Made by a program: the position numbers and the translations under genes
The notes under the pieces: generated by a model
The model's database searches: none
Told to the model about the DNA's origin: nothing
What the model saw: only the letters and a program-made list of their open reading frames with translations
In this document: piece by piece, positions 53,301 to 61,749 of the stretch
How the letters are laid out: the number at the start of each line of letters is the position of its first letter
Position numbering within the stretch: the first letter of the stretch is position 1
NCBI RefSeq assembly: GCF_020523825.1
Contig: NZ_JAJALK010000005.1
Location: 310,001-374,000 of the forward strand
Reading direction: 5' to 3'
DNA length: 64,000 bases
DNA from: Methylobacterium brachiatum
GTDB lineage: Bacteria; Pseudomonadota; Alphaproteobacteria; Rhizobiales; Beijerinckiaceae

Positions 53301-53770
53301 GCCGGTCGCCGGGCTTCCCGGACCCGGCCGTCCTCGGGCCGGCCATCCCGGGGCCGGACGTCGTAGGGCCGGACGTCGTGGTGCTGCGGGTCACGAGCGA
53401 GATCGACGCCGCCGAGGTGCGCCAGGAGGCGCGCCGGCTCGCCCTGCGCCACGGCTTCAGCACCGTGCGGGCGCACGGCCTGGCCACGGCGGTCTCCGAA
53501 CTCGCCATGAACCTCGTCCTCCACACCACGCGCGGCGGGCTGATCCGCCTGACCGCGCAGGATACGCCCGACGCGTCCGTGATCGAGCTCGTGGCCGAGG
53601 ATGACGGCCCGGGGATCCCCGATCTCGCCCTCGCCATGGAGGACGGCTTCTCGACCCGCGGCGGCCTGGGCTGCGGCCTCCCGGGGACGCGCCGCCTGGT
53701 CGATAGCTTCACGATCACCACCCGGGTCGGGGAAGGGACCCGCATCGTCTGCCAGGTGCGGCGGCCGTGA
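53297..53770 (+). CDS. Second RsbT/RsbW-like GHKL kinase
   Basis: The 157-residue protein has a Pro/Gly-rich start, then VVLRVTSEIDAAEVRQEARR, the N box TAVSELAMNLVLHTTRGGLI, the G1 box VAEDDGPGIPDLALAM and GGLGCGLPGTRRLVDSF. It closely parallels RsbT. It could be another stressosome kinase, as in modules with several RsbT-type genes, or an anti-sigma kinase. The overlaps on both sides show translational coupling. Confidence 0.9.
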   Translation: MSRSPGFPDPAVLGPAIPGPDVVGPDVVVLRVTSEIDAAEVRQEARRLALRHGFSTVRAHGLATAVSELAMNLVLHTTRGGLIRLTAQDTPDASVIELVAEDDGPGIPDLALAMEDGFSTRGGLGCGLPGTRRLVDSFTITTRVGEGTRIVCQVRRP

Positions 53771-54360
53771 GCCCGGATCCGGTGATCCCGATCCCCCGGA
53801 TCGCCGCGGCCACACGGGTCTATCCCGGCGAGACCGCCTGCGGCGACCTGGTGGCCTGGTGGCAGGAGGGGGACGCGACCTTCGCCTGCATCGTCGACGG
53901 CCTCGGGCACGGGCCGGACGCCCATCACGCCGCCCGGAGCCTGCTCGCTTTGGTCGAGGGCCAGGTGGGACTCGAGCCGGCCCAGCGGCTCGCCACCGCC
54001 GACCGGGCCATGCGCCACACCCGCGGCGCCGCGGCGGCCCTGGTGCGCATCGATCCCGCCGCCAGGACCATCACCACGGCCGCCGTCGGCAACATCCAGG
54101 GCGCGCTGTTCGCCGCCCGGACTCTGCGGTTCGACGGCATGCCGGGGATCGTCGGGGCGGGCCTGCGCCCGCTCAAGCCCCTGGTCGTCCCGTTCACCGC
54201 CGCCGACATCCTGGTCCTGTGGACCGACGGGCTCCGGCCGGTGGACCTGGAGCCGGATGCGGCGCGCGCCGATCCCGAGCGGCTCGCCGCGGACCTGATG
54301 GCCAGCCACGGACGCCAGAGCGACGATTGCGGCGTCCTGTGCGTCGCCTTCCGGGCGTGA
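53767..54360 (+). CDS. RsbX-like PP2C/SpoIIE serine phosphatase
   Basis: The 197-residue protein has the phosphatase aspartates in YPGETACGDLVAWWQ, FACIVDGLGHGPDAHHAARS, ILVLWTDGLRPVDLE and SDDCGVLCVAF. It is a stand-alone catalytic domain like RsbX, which removes phosphate from RsbR and RsbS and resets the stressosome. The GTG start overlaps the kinase stop by four bases. No RsbU-type phosphatase with a regulatory domain is present in the locus. Confidence 0.9.
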   Translation: MSPDPVIPIPRIAAATRVYPGETACGDLVAWWQEGDATFACIVDGLGHGPDAHHAARSLLALVEGQVGLEPAQRLATADRAMRHTRGAAAALVRIDPAARTITTAAVGNIQGALFAARTLRFDGMPGIVGAGLRPLKPLVVPFTAADILVLWTDGLRPVDLEPDAARADPERLAADLMASHGRQSDDCGVLCVAFRA

Positions 54361-54366
54361 GGCCGC

Positions 54367-55374
54367 ATGCGAAACCTCCTGCTGCGCTACACCGACGGCA
54401 TGGCGCGCTACGTCGCCACCGCGGACGAGGCGCCGCTCCTCGACATCGAGGAACTCGGCCGCCTGGCGATCACCGACGACATCTCCCTCGACGAGATCGC
54501 CGGGCTGCATGAGGGTGCGGCGCTGGCCCTGTCGGACCAGGGCGTGCCGATCAACCGGCCGGAGATCATCCGGCGCATGTCGGCCTGCCTGAGCGCCCTG
54601 ATGGTCTCGGCGGCGGTGGCCTACCGGACCAAGATCGACCTGCTCGAGCAGCATCGGCAGCAGGAGCGCGACCGGACCGAGCGGGACCGCCAGCGCCTGG
54701 AGACGCTGGGCCAGTTCGTCGGCTCGGTGGCGCACGAGCTCAACAACCTGCTCCAGCCCGTGCGCGGCATGACCGAGATCATGCTGGCCGATCTCGCCGA
54801 GGGACGGCTGCCCGAGCGGGCCGACCTCGAAACCGTGGAGGCCTGCGCGATCCAGGCGGTCGGCGTCATCCAGGGCATCCTGGGCTATGTCCGGCGCGAG
54901 ACGATCGCGCCCCAGCGCCTGGCCTTCGGGGCCGCGGTCGCGACCGCCTGCACCTTCATCCGGCCGATGCTGCGCGAGCCGTTCGCGGTGGCAATCCGGG
55001 ACCGGGACACCGAGGTCCTGGCCCTCCAGGGCGAGCTGACCCAGATCCTGCTGAACCTGCTCCAGAACGCCGTGCAGGCCGGGGCGACGCGGATGCGGGT
55101 GGAGGTCGACCGGATCGACGGCGATCGGGCGGCCGGCGGGGCGCAGCCGCGAATGCGGCTCCGGGTGATCGATGACGGCCAGGGCATGTCCGCCGCCGTC
55201 GCGGCCCGCGCCCTCGACCCGTATTTCACCACCAAGGCGACCGGCCAGGGCACCGGCCTGGGGCTCGCCATCGTCCGCAGCATCGTGGTCGGCTGGTCGG
55301 GCGACCTGCAGCTGGACTCGGAGCCCGGGCGCGGAACCACCGTCACCCTGCTGCTGCCGGTCCATGCCGGCTGA
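54367..55374 (+). CDS. Soluble histidine kinase with RsbU-like N-terminal domain
   Basis: The 335-residue kinase lacks membrane helices. Residues 1-90 (LLRYTDGMARYVATADEAPL, LDEIAGLHEGAALAL, CLSALMVSAAVAYRTKIDLL) resemble the RsbT-binding domain of RsbU. The phospho-acceptor helix is GSVAHELNNLLQPVRGMTEI. The ATP domain has QILLNLLQNAVQAGATRMRV, VIDDGQGMSAAVAA and GQGTGLGLAIVRSIV. It starts six bases after the phosphatase gene. By position it should be the output of the stressosome. Confidence 0.88.
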   Translation: MRNLLLRYTDGMARYVATADEAPLLDIEELGRLAITDDISLDEIAGLHEGAALALSDQGVPINRPEIIRRMSACLSALMVSAAVAYRTKIDLLEQHRQQERDRTERDRQRLETLGQFVGSVAHELNNLLQPVRGMTEIMLADLAEGRLPERADLETVEACAIQAVGVIQGILGYVRRETIAPQRLAFGAAVATACTFIRPMLREPFAVAIRDRDTEVLALQGELTQILLNLLQNAVQAGATRMRVEVDRIDGDRAAGGAQPRMRLRVIDDGQGMSAAVAARALDPYFTTKATGQGTGLGLAIVRSIVVGWSGDLQLDSEPGRGTTVTLLLPVHAG

Positions 55375-55527
55375 CGCGATCCGGGCGGGCGCGGTAAGCC
55401 CGCGCCGGGATTGCGCTTTCGGGAATCGATCAACAGCCCTCCACCGGAATCCGGACCGGCGGCGCCGGATGGGTTGAACCGGGGCCGCTTCCGCGCTTTG
55501 TTCGCCATATGTTCTCACTGGAACGGA

Positions 55528-55755
55528 ATGGCCATGCTCGCACATCCGCACGAACCGCCCCCGGAGATTCGGCTCACCGAGGCGGAGGCGATCGCGCTGG
55601 CCTATCACCGCGCCGCGCGGGGCGATGCCTGGAACGCCCTGGTGGCGGCGATCACCGATGCACTCACCGATCTCGACGCGGTGGAGCGGCGCGCGGCGCA
55701 GCAGAGCCGGCTGATCTCCCGCGGCTATGCCCGCTGCCGGACCGGGGCGACCTGA
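55528..55755 (+). CDS. Small hypothetical protein, 75 residues
   Basis: The frame MAMLAHPHEPPPEIRLTEAE continues AIALAYHRAARGDAWNALVA and AITDALTDLDAVERRA. It is predicted as helical and soluble. GGAACGG lies just before the ATG. No family is recognised; it follows the stressosome module by 153 bases but may be unrelated. Confidence 0.65.
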   Translation: MAMLAHPHEPPPEIRLTEAEAIALAYHRAARGDAWNALVAAITDALTDLDAVERRAAQQSRLISRGYARCRTGAT

Positions 55756-55858
55756 CGGCGGCGGGCTCGGCTCAGGCCCTTGCGGCGGGTCACAACTTCT
55801 GGTAATAATTCCTTTCCTATGACAATAAACCAGACCTCGCCCGCGACGGGAGCCGGCC

Positions 55859-56080
55859 ATGGGCGACATCAACGATGAACGGCGCCGCCTCTCCGCGACG
55901 TGGCTCAACACCATCGCGTCCGGCGTCGTCTCGGCCGGGTCCTGCGGCTCGCTGCTAGCCTACAGCTTCGGCCCGCGGCCCGGCATCAGCGGGCTCCAGG
56001 TCCTGGTGGTCACGACCTGCGCGCTCGGCCTCGGCGCGACCCTCCACCTCCTCGCCCGGTCGCTCCTGAACAACCGGTGA
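55859..56080 (+). CDS. Small membrane protein, 73 residues
   Basis: The protein begins MGDINDERRRLSATWLNTIA and has two membrane helices (SAGSCGSLLAYSFG and GLQVLVVTTCALGLGATLHL). The polar start suggests the N-terminus stays in the cytoplasm. No family is recognised. Confidence 0.65.
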   Translation: MGDINDERRRLSATWLNTIASGVVSAGSCGSLLAYSFGPRPGISGLQVLVVTTCALGLGATLHLLARSLLNNR

Positions 56081-56194
56081 GGGGCGGACAAGGACCGCGG
56101 CCGGCCCGAATTGCGCCGCTGCGACGGCCGGGGGCGGGACAGAGCCGCCGGGAGGCTCTAAGACCGCGCCGAATCTGCCGATCCGGAACCCGCC

Positions 56195-56641
56195 ATGACG
56201 CCGGCCGAGCGCGACCGCTTCGAGAAGTGCCTCGCCCTGGCGAATCGGGGCGCCACCGCGGGCGAGCGGGAAGCGGCGCGGGCCGCCGCCGAGCGCATCG
56301 CGGCCGGCGCCGGCCTGTCGCTGACGGAAGCCGCCGCGTCCCTGCGCAATCCGCGGTTCTCTGCGGCGGAACCGGAGCCGCCGCGCCGGCCGCCGCCCTC
56401 CCCGCGGCGGCCCTTCGCCTGGGCGCAGCCGAAGGAGCCGGTGAAGCCGATCACCGTCGAGGAGCTGCGGCGCCAGAAGGCCGAGACGGAGGCCTGGAAG
56501 AAGCGGGCCGCCGCCTCGGCCGAGCTCAAGCGGAAGCGGGAGCGGGCCGAGCAGGAGGCCTACGCCGCCGAGCAGCGCGCCGCCCAGGCCGAGCGCGACC
56601 GGGAATGGGCCGCCGCCCAGGCCCGCCGGAAGGTGCCCTGA
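56195..56641 (+). CDS. Hypothetical protein with DUF2786-like N-terminus
   Basis: The 148-residue protein starts MTPAERDRFEKCLALANRGA and AGEREAARAAAERIAAGAGL, a pattern like DUF2786. A Pro-rich linker leads to a charged helix (ELRRQKAETEAWKKRAAASA, then repeated AEQEAYAAEQRAAQAER). It looks soluble and coiled-coil forming. Function is unknown. It is convergent with the TAXI gene. Confidence 0.65.
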   Translation: MTPAERDRFEKCLALANRGATAGEREAARAAAERIAAGAGLSLTEAAASLRNPRFSAAEPEPPRRPPPSPRRPFAWAQPKEPVKPITVEELRRQKAETEAWKKRAAASAELKRKRERAEQEAYAAEQRAAQAERDREWAAAQARRKVP

Positions 56642-56651
56642 GGGGCGCCGG

Positions 56652-58061
56652 TCAGGAGAGCTCGGGCCCGGCCGTGACGGTCTGGCCGGCCAGAGCCGGG
56701 GCGTCGTCGCCGTGCCGGCCGACCGCGATCGCGCGCTTGATCGTGGAGCGGGCGGCGTCGATGGCGATGGCCGCCGCCGACAGGGTCCGGCCCTCGGTCG
56801 GGCGCTCCAGGGCGTGCCGGGCGATGTCGCCGGCGAGGTCGTCGATCTCGCGGGCGAGCGTCACCAGGCGTGTGGGATCGGGGGAATCCTGCGCCTCCTG
56901 TCGGATCGCCAGGAGCCGGTCGGTCGCCTCCTCGATCCGCTCGCGCCGCAGGCGGGACAAGCGCTGCCCGACCCAGGCGAAGGCCGAGCCGATGCCGCCG
57001 CCCAGGAAGGCGACGAGGTAGATCCAGGTCTCGTAGCGCTCGACGAAGCTCTGCTGCTCGCGCTCGAAATAATCGACCGCGCCGGGATGGATCGGCAGCC
57101 GGGCGCTGGTGGCGCCGGACGTGCTCTCGTAGGCCGGGGCCTGGACGTAGTCGGCGGCGGCGGTGACGTTCGCCAGGCCGCTGCGCAGCTCGAACAGGTG
57201 CTGGGTCACGTCCGCCGCCACCGAGCGGGACAGGCTGGCGCGCGCCATCAGCCGGTAGGAGGCGCCCACCGTGTGCACGTCCTCCTCCGGCACCTTGGGG
57301 CTGCCCCCGAAGGTCTCGGCCGGCATGCTCACCATCTGGAGGCGCGGCATCCGGGCGACGATGGCGTCGGCATTCTCAACGTCGACGAAGGCGACCTTCC
57401 GGCTGCGGCTCGCCGCCTGCACGCTCTCGACGATGCGCTGCGCCGTCGGGGCGGTGGGCGCGATCACCGAGACCACGGCATCGACCTCCTTGCGGGTCAG
57501 CGCGGCGGTGAGGTCGGCCTCGGCGACCTCCACGAGGGCGACCTGCCGGGGCGGCAGCGGGCCGCCCTTGTCCTGGCTCGCGAGCGTCAGGCCGTAATGG
57601 GCCAGCATCGACCGGATCAGCGTCTCGTCGGCGTCCCGGTGGGCCAGGATGGCGAGGCGCTTGCGGTCGAGATCGGGGAAGCGGGTGATCTCCGAGGCCT
57701 CGGGCGAGGCGATGATCATGGCCTGGTCGCGCAGGATGGCGAGGGTCAGGCCGTTATCCGGCAGCGCCACGTCGGGGCGGACCACGGCCAGGTCGGCCCG
57801 GCCGTCGCGGAGTGCCTCGGCGCTGTCGCGCACGTCGTCGAAGGGCAGGATCTTGAGCCGGATCTCCTTGTGCCGCTTCGCCAGGGCGTCGGCATAGGCC
57901 TGGATCACCGCCGGCTCGGTGCCGTCGCGCGGGGCGACCGCCACCGTCAGGACCGTGGCGCGCGAGGCCCAGTAGGCCCCGGCGGCGGCGAGCCCGAGCC
58001 CGATGGCGAGGATCAGGAAGACGATCTCCGGACGCAGGAGAAGCTTGCCGAATCGCCTCAT
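56652..58061 (-). CDS. TAXI-family solute-binding protein anchored in the membrane
   Basis: The 469-residue protein has an N-terminal anchor helix (IVFLILAIGLGLAAAGAYWA). A periplasmic TAXI-type binding domain follows (VLTVAVAPRDGTEPAVIQAY, ADLAVVRPDVALPDNGLTLA). A second helix lies near 340-362 (WIYLVAFLGGGIGSAFAWVG), then a cytoplasmic tail of about 105 residues with helical pattern. TAXI proteins normally feed TRAP transporters, but no TRAP permease lies nearby, so it may have a signalling role. Confidence 0.85.
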   Translation of the reverse strand: MRRFGKLLLRPEIVFLILAIGLGLAAAGAYWASRATVLTVAVAPRDGTEPAVIQAYADALAKRHKEIRLKILPFDDVRDSAEALRDGRADLAVVRPDVALPDNGLTLAILRDQAMIIASPEASEITRFPDLDRKRLAILAHRDADETLIRSMLAHYGLTLASQDKGGPLPPRQVALVEVAEADLTAALTRKEVDAVVSVIAPTAPTAQRIVESVQAASRSRKVAFVDVENADAIVARMPRLQMVSMPAETFGGSPKVPEEDVHTVGASYRLMARASLSRSVAADVTQHLFELRSGLANVTAAADYVQAPAYESTSGATSARLPIHPGAVDYFEREQQSFVERYETWIYLVAFLGGGIGSAFAWVGQRLSRLRRERIEEATDRLLAIRQEAQDSPDPTRLVTLAREIDDLAGDIARHALERPTEGRTLSAAAIAIDAARSTIKRAIAVGRHGDDAPALAGQTVTAGPELS

Positions 58062-58195
58062 CGGCCCTCTCCCCCACCCGCGCCGGAACCCGCCCGGCCC
58101 CTCGCAGAGGCCGGGCGATCGTCGGGCGCCGGTACTAGCTTACCGCTGGATGGTTTCGGAAACCCGATATCCACGTCCCCGCGTCACGCGCGTGA

Positions 58196-58579
58196 TCAGT
58201 GGCTGCGGCGGGTGAGCCAGCCGGCCGCGAAGGCCAGGGCGGCGATGCCGAGCAGGGTGCTGGTGCGGTTGGTGTCGGCGTAGCGGACCGCCTGACGGCC
58301 GTAGGTCTCGCCCCGGCGGCGGGCCTCGCGGGCGTAGCGGCGGCCGTCGTCGATCAGGTGGTCGGCGCGCTCGGAAGCGGCGTGAGCCAGGTGGCGGCCG
58401 TCCTCGGCGAGATCCTCTGCGCGGTCCCGGGCGCGCCCGTAGACGTATTGTGCGCCGCCGGCCACCTGGTTCACGGCGCCGCGGACCTGCCGGCCCGGAT
58501 CGCCGGTGAGGCCGCCGAGGGTGGTCTGGGCCCGGCCCTTCACGTGGCGGGACGCGCCCCGGATCTGGTCGCGGTTCAT
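58196..58579 (-). CDS. CsbD-like protein with C-terminal membrane helix
   Basis: The 127-residue protein starts MNRDQIRGASRHVKGRAQTT with a CsbD-like segment (GGLTGDPGRQVRGAVNQVAG). A charged helical region follows, then one membrane helix (TSTLLGIAALAFAAGWLTRR). The layout resembles that of the protein at 59902. Such proteins are linked with general stress. It is one of four related genes in 2.3 kb. Confidence 0.8.
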   Translation of the reverse strand: MNRDQIRGASRHVKGRAQTTLGGLTGDPGRQVRGAVNQVAGGAQYVYGRARDRAEDLAEDGRHLAHAASERADHLIDDGRRYAREARRRGETYGRQAVRYADTNRTSTLLGIAALAFAAGWLTRRSH

Positions 58580-58643
58580 GCTGCTCTCCTGGGTGTGGGG
58601 TTGGTCGGGGCGGGACCGGTCCTGCCGGCCCCGCCGAACGGAA

Positions 58644-58847
58644 TCAGTTCCGGCCGGTGACCTTGTCGGCCAGGTTCTTGGCGCCGTCCTTGACGTCGCC
58701 CACGGTCTTCTGCGCCTCGCCCTTGAGCTCCTGCGCCTTGCCCTCGGCCACGAGCTTGTCGTTGCCGGTGACGTTGCCGGCGGCCTGCTTGACGTTGCCC
58801 ACGGCCTCGTTGGCCAGGCCCTTGATCTTGTCGGTGGTGCTGCTCAT
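58644..58847 (-). CDS. CsbD-family stress protein
   Basis: The 67-residue protein MSSTTDKIKGLANEAVGNVK, QAAGNVTGNDKLVAEGKAQE, LKGEAQKTVGDVKDGAKNLA is a classic CsbD protein. It is highly charged and helical, with the family pattern around GNDKLVAEGKAQELKG. The ATG lies after AGGAGATG on the minus strand. CsbD members are commonly under general stress control. Confidence 0.92.
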   Translation of the reverse strand: MSSTTDKIKGLANEAVGNVKQAAGNVTGNDKLVAEGKAQELKGEAQKTVGDVKDGAKNLADKVTGRN

Positions 58848-58931
58848 CGAAACATCTCCTTCGGGGTGGCGGAATGGCCGGCTTGTGCCGGTCGAGAGGG
58901 GTCCCCGCCGGCGGGCGGGGACCGATCGGGA

Positions 58932-59855
58932 TCAGGCGCGGCGGGTCTCGTAGGCGCCGAGCAGGGTGACGGGCTTGGGGGCGCCGAAGCGGCCGCCCAG
59001 GAAGGCGGCGAGCGCGCCGAGGACCAGCGCCAGGGCGGCGTAGAAGGCGCCCTGGGTCGCGGCCGACTTGGTGGCGACGGCGGCGGCCTCGGCCTTCTGC
59101 TTGGCGGTGGCGACCGCCTGGTCGTACTGCTTCTCGTAGTCCTGGACCTGCTGGCGAGCCTGCTCGACCGGGATGTTCTGCGCCTTGGCCAGCGCGTCCG
59201 CGGCGCGGCTCTCGGCCTGCTGCTTCTGGGCCGGGTCACCGGTGAACAGGGCCTTCACGGCCGCCACGGCGGCGTCGCGGGCGGCCTGCGGGTCCTGGCC
59301 GGCGGCCTGCTGGCGGACCGTGCTCTCGATCCCGTCGAGCGGGTTCGTGATCTTGGCGAGCGACGGCGCGGCGGCCTGGGCGGCCGTCTGCACGGTGCCG
59401 CCGACGAGCGATCCGGCCCCGCCCAGGGTGGCGGTCACGCCGCTGAAGGCGCCGCCGATGAGGCCGCCGACCGCGGAGGTCAGCAGGTAGAGCACCACCA
59501 GGGTGGTCACCGCCCAGGACACGAGGCCGTGCAGGCCGGCCGTCCCCGGCAGCGGCTTGCCGGACAGGCGCCCGGCGATGGCGCCGCCCACCAGCGAGGC
59601 GACGATGCCCGAAGCGACGAACCAGATCCCGGCGCCCATGGAGGCCGTCGAGGCGGCCGGGTTGTCGGCGGCATTGGGCCCGAAGGAGGCCAGGCCCACG
59701 CCGGCGCCGACCAGGTTCAGGATCACCTGGGTGACCAGGGCGGTGGCGGCACCGGCGAAGATCGCCCCCCAGGAAACCTGGTTGAGCAGGATCGCCCGCG
59801 TGTCGGCGGACGCGCCTGCGGCCAGGGGGGACGCGGTGGTTTGGATGGTGGTCAC
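58932..59855 (-). CDS. Membrane protein with four or five helices, PhnA-like label in databases
   Basis: The 307-residue protein has helices in WGAIFAGAATALVTQVILNL, IWFVASGIVASLVGGAIAG, LVSWAVTTLVVLYLLTSAVG and, at the end, AFYAALALVLGALAAFLGGR. A long Ala/Gln-rich cytoplasmic or periplasmic loop (about 140-270) separates the last helix. Similar alphaproteobacterial proteins are often called PhnA-like, without evidence for function. GTG at 59855 is chosen because GGAGCAAGAGC lies upstream. It is between CsbD genes on the same strand. Confidence 0.75.
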   Translation of the reverse strand: MTTIQTTASPLAAGASADTRAILLNQVSWGAIFAGAATALVTQVILNLVGAGVGLASFGPNAADNPAASTASMGAGIWFVASGIVASLVGGAIAGRLSGKPLPGTAGLHGLVSWAVTTLVVLYLLTSAVGGLIGGAFSGVTATLGGAGSLVGGTVQTAAQAAAPSLAKITNPLDGIESTVRQQAAGQDPQAARDAAVAAVKALFTGDPAQKQQAESRAADALAKAQNIPVEQARQQVQDYEKQYDQAVATAKQKAEAAAVATKSAATQGAFYAALALVLGALAAFLGGRFGAPKPVTLLGAYETRRA

Positions 59856-59901
59856 GCTCTTGCTCCGGGTCGTCGGTCGTCTGTGGAAGTGGAAGCCGGG
59901 A

Positions 59902-60249
59902 TCAGTCGCGGTTCGCGCTGACCAGGAGGCCGAGGCCGAAGCCGACGAGGCCGGCAACGAGCAGGGAGGCGAGCGGGTACTCGGCGACCTGATGGCTCAC
60001 CTCGCGGGTGCCCCGGCGCAGGTAATGGCCGCCGCGCTCATAGGCGTCCTCGGCGTAGTCGGCAGCCTCGTCGGCCGCGTGCCGGACCGTGTCCTTGGCC
60101 TGGCCGTAGAGGTTCTCGGCCTGCCCGCTGGCCTCGCGGAAGCGGCCCTCGACCGAGTCGCTCCGCGAGCCGGTGAGGTCGCCGACGGCGCCCTGCACCT
60201 TGCCGCCGAGGTCCTTGGCGGCGCCCGTGATCCTGTCGATGTCGACCAT
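59902..60249 (-). CDS. CsbD-like protein with C-terminal membrane helix
   Basis: The 115-residue protein starts MVDIDRITGAAKDLGGKVQG and AVGDLTGSRSDSVEGRFREA, a CsbD domain. It has a charged helix (RHAADEAADYAEDAYERGGH) and ends with a membrane helix (LASLLVAGLVGFGLGLLVSA). It resembles the protein at 58196 in layout. Attachment to the membrane is predicted. Confidence 0.85.
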   Translation of the reverse strand: MVDIDRITGAAKDLGGKVQGAVGDLTGSRSDSVEGRFREASGQAENLYGQAKDTVRHAADEAADYAEDAYERGGHYLRRGTREVSHQVAEYPLASLLVAGLVGFGLGLLVSANRD

Positions 60250-60317
60250 GTCGTTCTCCGTGGGGTGTGTGTTCGATGGGGATGGTGCCCGGACGGGCCG
60301 CCGGCTTGAGACCGGGG

Positions 60318-60476
60318 TCAGTCGGTGCGGGGTTTGGCCGGCTTGGGGGGCCGGGCCGCCTGTTTCTGCCGCCGGCCCTCGGCCTCGACCCGGGCGTCCC
60401 CGGTGAGCTTGCCGATGGCCTCCTTGACCGACGCCTTGAGGCGCTCGGCGGACGGTCTTTTCACGCGCTCGATCAC
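60318..60476 (-). CDS. Small CsbD-like protein, 52 residues
   Basis: From GTG at 60476 the frame reads MIERVKRPSAERLKASVKEA, then IGKLTGDARVEAEGRRQKQA and ARPPKPAKPRTD. The KEAIGKLTGDARVEAEG core matches the CsbD pattern, followed by a basic Pro-rich tail. GAGGTG lies just upstream. It is the fourth CsbD-like gene in the group and the first on the minus strand. Confidence 0.72.
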   Translation of the reverse strand: MIERVKRPSAERLKASVKEAIGKLTGDARVEAEGRRQKQAARPPKPAKPRTD

Positions 60477-61063
60477 GGGCACCTCGCCGTTCCTGAGAAG
60501 ACCCTGGATCAGCCATCAGATGTGCGCCGCGCTCGCGCAATCAATGGTACGAAAGGACTATAATTGCCGGATGATTTATCCGATCACGACTGTGTGATCT
60601 GCGGCAGATCGGCCGGCAAGCCTCTCCGATATTTGTACGGTTCGGCACTGGACGCTGGCGCCGGACGGCCTGTTCTTTCGCGTTCGCCCCCTGGCGCTTG
60701 CACCGCCGCGTCGGCAGCGGGGCAAAAACGGGTTGCGCACAAGCCGGTTCCCTGACCTACGTTATTTTTACTGGTATGCCTGCACCATCGGGGCGGTTGT
60801 TATCGACCAGAAGTAGTCTTCGCCGTTTTGAAGCGGTGGTATCGGCGCCCGGGATCCGCCTTCGCCCGCGCGGGCGCAATCGTGGCGGCGGCCGATGGCG
60901 GGCGGGAATCACAGGGCCGGGCGGGCCTCGGCCGATGCGCGCGTTCGACAGCCAGCGACACGCAACAGTTTTGCGCCGGGCGGATATTTGCGCGTGCTGA
61001 CCCGTTGCACGTATCCGCGGAGGGTCGGTCAGTCCCGCCACTGACGGGCAAGGATCAAACCCC
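60477..61063. other. Intergenic region with no clear gene
   Basis: This 587-base gap separates the minus-strand CsbD genes from plus-strand small genes. It contains AT-richer patches at about 60540-60600 and 60755-60815 that may hold divergent promoters. No frame with a family motif was found. Confidence 0.4.
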
Positions 61064-61246
61064 ATGACAATTCTGATGTCGGTCGCGCTGGCACTCGCGG
61101 TGCTCGGCGCGCTGGTGACGCATTCCGCCTACCGGTTCGCGCCGGTCACGAACAAGTTCGCCGGCTGGGACGTCGCCTTCGTGAGCGGCATCAGCGTCAC
61201 CGCGCTCGGCAGCCTCGGCGCCCTGCTGCTGGTCTTCACCGCCTGA
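61064..61246 (+). CDS. Small membrane protein, 60 residues
   Basis: The protein MTILMSVALALAVLGALVTH, SAYRFAPVTNKFAGWDVAFV, SGISVTALGSLGALLLVFTA has two membrane helices joined by a polar loop. No ideal ribosome site is seen, but the pattern is clear. Function is unknown. Confidence 0.6.
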   Translation: MTILMSVALALAVLGALVTHSAYRFAPVTNKFAGWDVAFVSGISVTALGSLGALLLVFTA

Positions 61247-61455
61247 GCTTCGCCCCTCCGCACCGCCGAGCCGATGCATAAGGCCACAGGGGCGGACCTA
61301 TCCGTCCGGCGGCCTGTTCCTCCCCCGAACCGGTCGCGTTGCGACCGGACCCGGCTCCAAGCCTTCGATTCCCCGCGCCTGCCGGTGCCGAACCGGCATC
61401 CCCGTCGGCGGCGAGCGTTCCAGACCCCGCAACGGCGGGTCAACGAGGTTCCAAG

Positions 61456-61749
61456 ATGGCAGAACAACTCTCCGGTCAGGACGGCCGGCAGGGCAAGCGT
61501 GGCCGGCCGGCGCTCTACGTGCTGGTCGCCAGCGTCGGGCTCATGGTCGCCGCGCTCGCCGGGCTGATGATGTGGCAGGGCGCGAGCTCGCCCCCGGATT
61601 ACGCCAGCCAGAGCCAGGCGGCCTCGCGCAAGCAGGTCACCGGCAGCGAGAGCGGCACGGGCGGCGCGACCTCGCCGTCCAACAGCAGCGCGGTCCCGGG
61701 GGGCAACCCGGCCTATCCGCAGCCGGCCGCCCGCAGCGCCAATCCGTGA
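61456..61749 (+). CDS. Small single-helix membrane protein, 97 residues
   Basis: After MAEQLSGQDGRQGKRGRPAL comes one membrane helix (YVLVASVGLMVAALAGLMMW). The remaining 50 residues are Ser/Gly/Pro-rich and probably extracytoplasmic. GAGG lies about nine bases before the ATG. Its stop overlaps the next gene in a GTGA junction. Confidence 0.65.
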   Translation: MAEQLSGQDGRQGKRGRPALYVLVASVGLMVAALAGLMMWQGASSPPDYASQSQAASRKQVTGSESGTGGATSPSNSSAVPGGNPAYPQPAARSANP

